Source: Arthrobacter silviterrae (GTDB lineage: Bacteria; Actinomycetota; Actinomycetes; Actinomycetales; Micrococcaceae). From it: a stretch of 46,376 nucleotides of DNA. A program made the translations under genes and the position numbers. Every line of letters starts with the position of its first letter. The stretch's first letter is position 1. The DNA lies in the NCBI RefSeq assembly GCF_011045165.1, contig NZ_JAAKZI010000034.1, positions 1 to 46,376 on the forward strand. Direction: 5' to 3'. The notes under the pieces were generated by a model. That model had not been told where the DNA came from. It worked only from the letters and a program-made list of their open reading frames with translations, and did no database searches. Positions 41,143-46,376 of this stretch are shown one piece after another.

Positions 41143-41357
41143 TTCGCAACCAATCCCGCTGCCGTCCCATGGGATGGGTCGGCAGCAATTTGCACCTGGT
41201 GTTGCTGCGGGCCTGCACCCTGCATGGCTCCCGCGTTGGAGGAGGCAGCCGCTGCCCCACCGCCAATCAAGGCGATCAGGGCGGCCACGGCAATGATCTC
41301 CACGCCGCGCCGCGGACGTGCCTGCTGGGCTCCGGTGGTGGTTCGCCAAGTGTTCAT
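41139..41357 (-). CDS. 72-residue membrane-anchor protein resembling the SsuA N-terminus
   Basis: This short gene is supported by its own promoter: TTGAAG-N18-TACCGT, then six bases, then ATG, the same layout as the ssuA and cobA promoters, plus the shared operator. It ends in an ATGA overlap with ssuB. The product has a basic start (MNTWRTTTGAQQARPRR), one hydrophobic helix (VEIIAVAALIALIGGGAAAAS) and a polar tail to GLVAK. The helix matches the SsuA anchor VEILAVAGVIALIGAGAAVAS closely, then similarity stops. It may be the remnant of a duplicated binding-protein gene or a functional leader. No known family. Confidence 0.7.
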   Translation of the reverse strand: MNTWRTTTGAQQARPRRGVEIIAVAALIALIGGGAAAASSNAGAMQGAGPQQHQVQIAADPSHGTAAGLVAK

Positions 41358-41363
41358 GGATAA

Positions 41364-41393
41364 ACGGTAGGGAATGCCCGTGGCCCTCTTCAA
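41364..41393 (-). promoter_or_regulatory. Leaderless sulfur promoter 2 (small ORF-ssuBC)
   Basis: On the minus strand TTGAAG (41388-41393) and TACCGT (41364-41369) are 18 bases apart, and the -10 is six bases from the ATG at 41357. Confidence 0.75.
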
Positions 41394-41420
41394 CGATGCG
41401 GACACCCGGGGTCACCGTTG

Positions 41421-41435
41421 TTCACGCGGCGTCAC
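41421..41435 (-). promoter_or_regulatory. Shared operator, copy 2
   Basis: TTCACGCGGCGTCAC (plus strand) lies 27 bases upstream of the -35 of promoter 2. It differs from copy 1 at one base. Confidence 0.7.
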
Positions 41436-41468
41436 AAACGGCACTTCACAAACGGGGCCGCGCCGGAG

Positions 41469-42674
41469 CTACTGTCCGCCGAGCCCGCCGGCGGAGACAG
41501 CCGGTTGTCCGGTCCTGGCCAGCACCTGGTTCAGCGGCTGAAGCTCGAAGATGCCCGCAAGGTTCGCTTGCTTGCCCACGCCGGCCGTGACGCCGTGTTC
41601 CAGCAGAGTTGGGAAAGTGGCGGCCAGGGGGTCGGGCGAAAAGCTCAGCTCAGCCAGCGAACGGTCGATGACATTGGCGGGCAGCGCCTTGCCCGCCGCA
41701 GCTTTCAGCGCCGCGTTGACGGCGTCCGGCGCCTGGGACTTGTGCGAGTTCAGCCAGCTGATGGCATCCGTGTGCCCGGCCAGCAGGGCTGCCACGGTTT
41801 GCGGGTGGGCGTCCAAATATGACTTGTTGACCACCAGGATGGTGGTGCTGAACTCCCCTTTGGGCCACAGGCTGGCCTCGTTGACCAGCACCTTGGCACC
41901 GGCTTGGAGCACCAGGCGTGACGCCCAGGGCTCAGGCAGCCAGGCGCCGTCGAGCTTGCCATCCTGGAAGAGCTTGAGGGTTGAGGCGTTGTCCGTGGGG
42001 TTGATGGTGACGTCGCCGCCGCCGCTGGGCGTTGTCTTCAGGCCCTGGGCGGCCAGCCACGAGCGCAGCGCCACGTCCTGCGTGCCGCCCAGCTGCGGGG
42101 TGGCCAGGACCTTGCCCTTCAGTTGCGCGGCCGAGGTGATGGAGGGCTTGACCACCAGCTGGGCGCCGCCGCTGGTGGCGCCGGCGATGATGCGGATGGA
42201 GGCGCCGCCGCTTTGGACGAAGGAATTGATGGCGGGATTCGGGCCCAGGTAGGCCGCGTCGATGGCACCGGCGTTGAGGGCCTCGATGGCGGAGGGTCCG
42301 GCATTGAACACCTGGGTGGTGAGCTTGGTGGCACCCAGGTCCTTGGCGATGATGCCGTTGTTGACGCCGATCAAGGCAGGGGCGTGGGTGACGTTGGCAA
42401 AGTAGCCCAGCTTGAGGGTGGCAGCAGCGCTGGGCGGGGGAACGGCGTCGTTCTTGGCATTGCCGGCCGTCACGGAGGCGACGGCGGCACCCGCCCCAAT
42501 GAGGGCGATGACGCCGGCAACGGCCAGTATTTCCACTTTGCGCAGCTTACGGCGCGGTGACTTTTGGCCGGCGACAATTCTGGCAGTCCGCAGGGATGGC
42601 GCGGCCGGGTTGGCTGTGAGTTTGTTTTCAGGCGTGTTTTCCGGGGTTCCGGGGGGCTCTGCAACATTTGTCAT
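41469..42674 (-). CDS. ssuA: Sulfonate-type ABC transporter substrate-binding protein
   Basis: This 401-residue NMT1/SsuA-like binding protein has 'LKLGYFANVTHAPALIGVNNGIIAKDLG', 'NAGPSAIEALNAGAIDAAYLGPNPAINSF', 'VLATPQLGGTQDVALRSWLAAQGL' and 'DGAWLPEPWASRLV'. Unusually, it has no lipobox cysteine. About 50 polar residues precede a hydrophobic helix (VEILAVAGVIALIGAGAAVAS) with a basic flank (SPRRKLRK), so it is probably held by an uncleaved signal anchor. The ATG is six bases after TAGCGT (leaderless). It is first in the transporter block, followed after 111 bases by the small anchor gene with its own promoter. Confidence 0.88.
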   Translation of the reverse strand: MTNVAEPPGTPENTPENKLTANPAAPSLRTARIVAGQKSPRRKLRKVEILAVAGVIALIGAGAAVASVTAGNAKNDAVPPPSAAATLKLGYFANVTHAPALIGVNNGIIAKDLGATKLTTQVFNAGPSAIEALNAGAIDAAYLGPNPAINSFVQSGGASIRIIAGATSGGAQLVVKPSITSAAQLKGKVLATPQLGGTQDVALRSWLAAQGLKTTPSGGGDVTINPTDNASTLKLFQDGKLDGAWLPEPWASRLVLQAGAKVLVNEASLWPKGEFSTTILVVNKSYLDAHPQTVAALLAGHTDAISWLNSHKSQAPDAVNAALKAAAGKALPANVIDRSLAELSFSPDPLAATFPTLLEHGVTAGVGKQANLAGIFELQPLNQVLARTGQPAVSAGGLGGQ

Positions 42675-42680
42675 GCGTCA

Positions 42681-42709
42681 ACGCTAGGGATTGTCCGGGG
42701 CTGCCTCAA
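42681..42709 (-). promoter_or_regulatory. Leaderless sulfur promoter 3 (ssuA)
   Basis: On the minus strand TTGAGG (42704-42709) and TAGCGT (42681-42686) are 17 bases apart, and the -10 is six bases from the ATG at 42674. Confidence 0.75.
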
Positions 42710-42736
42710 CGGCGCTGACACAAGGGTTCATGCTGA

Positions 42737-42751
42737 TTCACGGCGCGTCAC
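42737..42751 (-). promoter_or_regulatory. Shared operator, copy 3
   Basis: TTCACGGCGCGTCAC (plus strand) lies 27 bases upstream of the ssuA -35. It overlaps the last codons of the upstream AraC-type gene. Confidence 0.7.
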
Positions 42752-43584
42752 AAACCGGGCGGCGCGTCTCCGGCCGGACCCTGGTCCGTGTCCTCGCTGA
42801 CGGATCGCCGGTAGTTGCTGGGAGTGAAACCCAGGACGCGCTGGAAGTCCTTGGCCAGGTGGGCCTGGTCGGCGTAGCCAAATTCGGCGGCAATGGCGGC
42901 CAGCTCCAGTCCCGGGTTCGTGCGGGAGCGGTCGGCCGCCTCCTGCAGCCGGCGACGGCGGATCAGCGCGGAGGGGCTCAGCCCCACGTGCTTCTTGGCC
43001 AGGCGCTGCAAGGTCCGGGCGGACACCGCCAGCCGTTCCGCGGCGTCCTCAATACGGACCACGTCAGCGGAACTGCCGATCAGTTCAGCCACGGCGTTCG
43101 CCAGCAGGCCGTCGTCGGGCACTTTCGGTATTTGGGCGGACAGCCAGTCGGCGAACTCCTGCACTGCGAGCTCCCGCCTTTTATCCGGGGTGCCGCAGCG
43201 CATTCCATTCATGGCGGCGCTGACCGAGTCCCGGAGGGCCGGGACGTCAAGGGGCACCCTGGCATCCAGCAGGCTGGCGGGATCGCCGGTGAATGAGGGA
43301 ATGGCGGCCGGCTTGAGGAGTGCGCCAACGGCCCATCCCCGGCCGCGGAGATCCTGGTGGGAGGTGCGGGTGGTGGGGCCGGCCAGTTCCACCTTGCTGG
43401 CTTGGACCACCAAGTTGAATGCCGGGAAGGAGATGAGCTGCTGGCGGGATGCGCGGCCGGGCTCGATGTCCCATTCCGGAATCCAGAACCACTCCACCAA
43501 CTGCTCCACCTCGTTGGGTGCCGGCAGGCGGTGGAAGGTTGGAAGTCTGGCGGGGTAGAGGATCCCCTTGAATGAGCTGACCAC
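42748..43584 (-). CDS. AraC-family transcriptional regulator
   Basis: The 278-residue regulator has an N-terminal sensor domain of the DUF6597 type ('YPARLPTFHRLPAPNEVEQLVEWFWIPEWDIEPG') and a C-terminal AraC double helix-turn-helix ('RIEDAAERLAVSARTLQRLAKKHVGLSPSALIRRRRLQEAADR' and 'LAAIAAEFGYADQAHLAKDFQRVLGFTPSNYRR'). It is divergent to a VOC-protein gene 72 bases away, a common pairing in which the regulator controls the neighbour. It is also tandem with ssuA, whose operator overlaps its stop. Regulation of the sulfur genes by this protein is possible but unsupported beyond position. Confidence 0.88.
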   Translation of the reverse strand: MVSSFKGILYPARLPTFHRLPAPNEVEQLVEWFWIPEWDIEPGRASRQQLISFPAFNLVVQASKVELAGPTTRTSHQDLRGRGWAVGALLKPAAIPSFTGDPASLLDARVPLDVPALRDSVSAAMNGMRCGTPDKRRELAVQEFADWLSAQIPKVPDDGLLANAVAELIGSSADVVRIEDAAERLAVSARTLQRLAKKHVGLSPSALIRRRRLQEAADRSRTNPGLELAAIAAEFGYADQAHLAKDFQRVLGFTPSNYRRSVSEDTDQGPAGDAPPGL

Positions 43585-43643
43585 CCCGCCATCCTACGGT
43601 CCAGCGTGTCGCGAATCTACAAGCCTGCGCGGCGGGCGGTCCG

Positions 43644-43649
43644 TAGCGT
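43644..43649 (+). promoter_or_regulatory. -10 box of a leaderless VOC transcript
   Basis: TAGCGT lies seven bases before the ATG at 43657 and there is no Shine-Dalgarno. No good -35 is visible, which would fit AraC-type activation. Confidence 0.45.
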
Positions 43650-43656
43650 GGATGGC

Positions 43657-44169
43657 ATGACAAATTCAGCAGACCCGCAAGCAACCACGGCAGCCACCGG
43701 CAACTTCACCAGCCACGGCCGCCCCAAAGGATTTTCCAGCCTGACACCGTTCCTGGCCATTGCCCGGGCCGGCGAGGCGCTGGCGTTTTACCGCGACGTC
43801 TTCGGTGCCCGGGTTTTGGGCGTGACGGAGTTTGGGGGCGTGGTGGCCCATGCCGAACTCGATTTCGGCCAAGGCCGGCTCCAGCTCGGCGAGCCGGCCC
43901 CTGCCTACCACCTGGTTCCGGCGCCGGAGGGTGAAGACGACTGCTATTCGATGGGGCTCTACTGCCCCGACGTTGACGCGCTGCTGGACCGGGCGGTCGA
44001 CGCCGGGGCCACCATCCGCGAACCGGCCACCAATTTTGTCTCCGGCGACCGCTTCTCCAGCATCCGGGACCCGTTTGGCGTGCGCTGGTCCATCATGACG
44101 CGGGTGGAGGACATCTCGGATGAGGAAAGCGCGGCGCGCGTTGCCGAGTGGGCTGCCCAGCAGGGGTGA
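43657..44169 (+). CDS. VOC family protein, PhnB-like
   Basis: The 170-residue protein has one complete vicinal-oxygen-chelate domain of the PhnB-like type: 'SLTPFLAIARAGEALAFYRDVFGARVLGV', 'VAHAELDFGQGRLQLGEP', and 'SSIRDPFGVRWSIMTRVEDISDEE', ending with the 'E..RR'-like tail common in the group. The substrate is unknown. The ATG at 43657 follows a -10 box by seven bases; an in-frame start at 43606 lies in the regulator's promoter and is unlikely. Divergent from the AraC gene, it is probably that regulator's target. Confidence 0.88.
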   Translation: MTNSADPQATTAATGNFTSHGRPKGFSSLTPFLAIARAGEALAFYRDVFGARVLGVTEFGGVVAHAELDFGQGRLQLGEPAPAYHLVPAPEGEDDCYSMGLYCPDVDALLDRAVDAGATIREPATNFVSGDRFSSIRDPFGVRWSIMTRVEDISDEESAARVAEWAAQQG

Positions 44170-44242
44170 GCCACGCGGACCTTGGGCCAGGCGGGAGGTG
44201 AGGCACGCGGGAGGCCAGCCAACCGCCTGGCGGGAGGGCCGG

Positions 44243-44260
44243 CGTCGTGCTTGGCCTTGG
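44243..44260 (-). repeat. Recurrent 3' element, copy 3
   Basis: CGTCGTGCTTGGCCTTG plus one base lies 12 bases beyond the alarmone synthetase stop. It matches 22601-22617 without mismatch. Unlike copies 1 and 2 it is not part of a strong hairpin here. Confidence 0.6.
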
Positions 44261-44272
44261 TGGTGAGCCGGC

Positions 44273-45292
44273 TCAGGGCTGGAGCGTACGCAGCCGGCGC
44301 AGGCGGTAGCGGAGCTTGCCTTCGCGGTTGAAGTCGTTCCCGACGTTTTTGGTGGCCTCAATGTAGGGCTCGCCGAAGGTCATGAGCAGGAGATCGTCAA
44401 CCACGCGGACCTGGCCGGGCATGAACCGGTAGCCCATGGTGGCCGCCACGGTGCGCTGGTTGATGTTGGCCAGCCAGTCCTCCACCGCCTGCACCGTGGT
44501 GAAGCCGTTGGCCGTCAGAATCTCCACCAACCAGGCATACTGCCCGGCCTTGCTGTGCGGGTAGGCGGGGAAAACTCGGTCCAGAAGCAGTTGGATGGAA
44601 TTGGCATCCAGTTTCTGGGAGCCGACCGCCTCGCTCTGGGACTGCAGGCGCTTGAGGATGTCGGAGATGTTGACGAACTGCTGGTCCGCGAGCTCGATCA
44701 GGGTGGAGGCCATGGTGAAGGCGCGGCTGATCTCGGCATTGTCCACATGGGTGCCCTTGAAGCGGATGTCGTGTTCAAATTCTGCCCAGGCATGCTGGAG
44801 GACTGTGCGCAACTGCACCTCGAAGCGCTGGCCGCCGAAATTTTCGCAGCCCGCCGGCGGGTTCTCCAACGGAACCTCCAGCGTCAAGTGCCGGCCCGCG
44901 TAGCCAATGCCGCCATTCTTGCGGATCATGGCTGTCTTGTCTTCGTCGTCGCGGCAGATGAACTGGCTGCTGAGGGCAATGGCGACTGCGTCGATGTCTG
45001 TTTCCACAAACAGGATTACGCGCACGCCAATGAGATCGTCCAGGTGCGCCGTTCCGCCGGGGTACTTTAGTTCGCCGTCGCTGTCCCGCCGGGTGATTTT
45101 TTCAAGCGTGGATTTTCTGCTCTTGACGCGGCACCGGACGTCGTGGTGGTTGAGTCCGTCGTCTTGCAGCCTGGCAACAATGGCGGTTCGGATCGATTCG
45201 GCAGCCTGCTGAAGGTAGTCCTCGCGGTAGTCCATGACCACTGCTGCGGGGCCATCCACTGCCGACTTTGCGCCCTCGGCCACTTGACTCAC
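44273..45292 (-). CDS. RelA/SpoT-domain protein (GTP pyrophosphokinase family)
   Basis: This 339-residue protein has an alarmone-synthetase domain at about residues 30-190. The ATP/GTP-site basic motif is RVKSRKSTLEKI, the catalytic strand 'LDDLIGVRVILFVETDIDAVAIAL', and 'FEVQLRTVLQHAWAEFEHDIRFK' carries the conserved E-Q-R motif. There is no HD hydrolase domain and no TGS or ACT domain, so it would make but not degrade (p)ppGpp or a relative. The roughly 140-residue C-terminal part is unassigned. The GTG at 45292 follows AGGGGAG by eight bases; an upstream start at 45379 lacks a site. Product and role are inferred from the family. Confidence 0.87.
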   Translation of the reverse strand: MSQVAEGAKSAVDGPAAVVMDYREDYLQQAAESIRTAIVARLQDDGLNHHDVRCRVKSRKSTLEKITRRDSDGELKYPGGTAHLDDLIGVRVILFVETDIDAVAIALSSQFICRDDEDKTAMIRKNGGIGYAGRHLTLEVPLENPPAGCENFGGQRFEVQLRTVLQHAWAEFEHDIRFKGTHVDNAEISRAFTMASTLIELADQQFVNISDILKRLQSQSEAVGSQKLDANSIQLLLDRVFPAYPHSKAGQYAWLVEILTANGFTTVQAVEDWLANINQRTVAATMGYRFMPGQVRVVDDLLLMTFGEPYIEATKNVGNDFNREGKLRYRLRRLRTLQP

Positions 45293-45592
45293 GGTTGCAC
45301 TCCCCTTGTCACAGCGGGCAGCCCCAATTGCTGCAACGCCCTTTAGGGAAATTCTCCCACCTTCGCAGGGCTTGTCCACTTTCCCCGCGGCGGGGCGGGT
45401 TCTTTGCGGCTGGTTTGCTGCCGCTGCCGGCCAGGCTCGCTGCTGGTGATGCTCGACGCCGGTGGGCTTGCTTCCGGTGCCGGGCCTGGTTTGTGCGCGG
45501 TGGCGGTGGCGGGGCTCGGTGGCGGTGGAAAATATAGAATATTTGTCCTAGTAACTATTGCGTTTCGGTTACGGTGCGGGTAGTGTGGGTTC
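45293..45592. other. Intergenic region with an AT-rich palindrome
   Basis: The 300 bases between the synthetase gene and the DUF222 gene are mostly GC-rich without a credible reading frame. Near the right end is a short AT-rich island containing AAATAT-AGA-ATATTT (45530-45544), a perfect 6-3-6 palindrome, followed by the promoter of the last gene. The island stands out sharply against the surrounding composition. Confidence 0.5.
45558..45586 (+). promoter_or_regulatory. Leaderless promoter of the DUF222 gene
   Basis: TTGCGT (45558-45563) and TAGTGT (45581-45586) are 17 bases apart, and the -10 is six bases from the ATG at 45593. There is no Shine-Dalgarno. Confidence 0.65.
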
Positions 45593-46376
45593 ATGGACGG
45601 GTTGGTGCCTGGCCCCGGGAACGGGGAGTCGTCCGCCGCACAGGATGTGGCGGCGGTGCTGGCCGCCGTGTCCCTGCCCGTCGTTGAACCGTTTGGCCCC
45701 GGCAGCGCCTCCCTGGCCGGGTTGCCGGCGTTCATCCCGCACCCGGTCCCCGACCCGGAACCGGCCTCCCGGGCCTCCACTGCCCGGGCCGTACAGGCGG
45801 ACACGGCCGCGGCCCTGGACCAGCTGCGGGTCCTGGAATCGGGGCTCGCGGCGGTGAAGGCGGCCCTGGTGGCCCGGCACCTGGGCGCGGCCGCCGTGGA
45901 GGCCGCCGCCCTGGCCCTGGACCGGTGGCAGGGCGGGATTGCCGAATCCGCGGCCGTGGCCGAGATCGGGGCGAGCCTGCACATTCCCGAGTCCAGTGCG
46001 CGGCTGCTTGCGAACCAGGCCACGGAGCTGGCCGCCCACCGCCGGGACACCCTGGATGCCCTGACCGCCGGGGAGCTGTCCTGGCGCCACGCCTGCACCA
46101 TCGTGGCCGAAACCGGCACCCTGGCCGAAACCCCCGGCACCACACCGGCGGACACCGCCGCGTTTGAGGCGCGGCTGCTGGCCGCCGTGCCCGGGACGAC
46201 CCCGGGCCGCTTCGCCTCCGCCGCCCGGCGGATGCGCGAGGGCACCCATCCGGAAACCCTGCCCACCCGCACCCGGGAGGCCATCGGCAAACGCACCATG
46301 GCCGTGGAACCCGGCACGGACGGCATGGCCTGGCTGTCCCTGCACCTGCCCGCCCCCGCCGCGAACGGCGCCCTGG
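45593..46376 (+). CDS. DUF222 (13E12-repeat) family protein, truncated by the window edge
   Basis: The frame is open from the ATG at 45593 to the last base (261 codons), so the end is missing. The visible part has the DUF222 pattern: 'LDQLRVLESGLAAVKAALVARHLG', 'AAVAEIGASLHIPESSARLLANQATELAAHRRDTLDALTAGELSWRHACTIV', 'FEARLLAAVPGTTPGRFASAARRMRE' and 'GMAWLSLHLPAP'. Members usually end with an HNH nuclease motif, which would lie beyond the window. They form multi-copy families in Micrococcales and mycobacteria, with unknown function. Confidence 0.88.
   Translation, partial: MDGLVPGPGNGESSAAQDVAAVLAAVSLPVVEPFGPGSASLAGLPAFIPHPVPDPEPASRASTARAVQADTAAALDQLRVLESGLAAVKAALVARHLGAAAVEAAALALDRWQGGIAESAAVAEIGASLHIPESSARLLANQATELAAHRRDTLDALTAGELSWRHACTIVAETGTLAETPGTTPADTAAFEARLLAAVPGTTPGRFASAARRMREGTHPETLPTRTREAIGKRTMAVEPGTDGMAWLSLHLPAPAANGAL

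Overview
The window reads as a high-GC Gram-positive actinobacterium, most likely a Micrococcaceae member of the Arthrobacter type. This is inferred from the strong G/C bias at third codon positions, many GTG/TTG starts, promoters with a TAnnnT -10 box only 6-7 bases from the start codon (leaderless transcripts), and the gene content (FprA-type ferredoxin reductases, PucR-regulated GABA genes, a DUF222-type gene at the right edge, sortase motif LAxTG). It looks chromosomal. I see no rRNA, tRNA, CRISPR, transposase or prophage gene.

Left part (1-13200), housekeeping and stress: a double VOC protein; a LuxR-type two-component system next to a histidine phosphatase; a class-V aminotransferase; HtpX; an MFS exporter; an unrecognised 299-aa protein coupled to an ankyrin protein; then a repeat-filled gap and a furA-katA peroxide-response operon with a clear 7-1-7 palindrome upstream. 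A DUF2461 protein, a small winged-helix regulator with its membrane partner, and an MpaB-like oxygenase follow.

Middle (13200-27100): an amino-acid permease, a first ferredoxin-NADP+ reductase, RarD, an RclA/MerA-like disulfide oxidoreductase, a tandem universal stress protein, an LGFP-repeat D,D-carboxypeptidase, a membrane protein, and a GABA module (gabT, gamma-aminobutyraldehyde dehydrogenase, divergent PucR regulator).

Surface-protein locus (27100-32100): a 1196-aa secreted protein with about ten repeats of roughly 50-80 residues, three cysteine-free chaplin-like modules and a C-terminal LASTG sorting signal. It is preceded on the same strand by a 350-aa secreted Pro/Val/Ala-rich protein. 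This is the most unusual locus in the window.

Right part (32100-46376): a TetR-controlled agmatine operon (N-carbamoylputrescine amidase, agmatine deiminase, permease). Its product putrescine could feed the GABA module about 10 kb away. Next is a sulfur-assimilation block on the minus strand: sulfonate-type ABC transporter, sirohaem synthase and a second ferredoxin reductase. Three promoters in this block share one operator-like palindrome, the same -35/-10 layout and the same leaderless start. One of them drives a 72-residue protein that resembles only the membrane anchor of the binding protein. The window ends with an AraC regulator, a second VOC protein, a RelA/SpoT-domain synthetase and a truncated DUF222-family gene.
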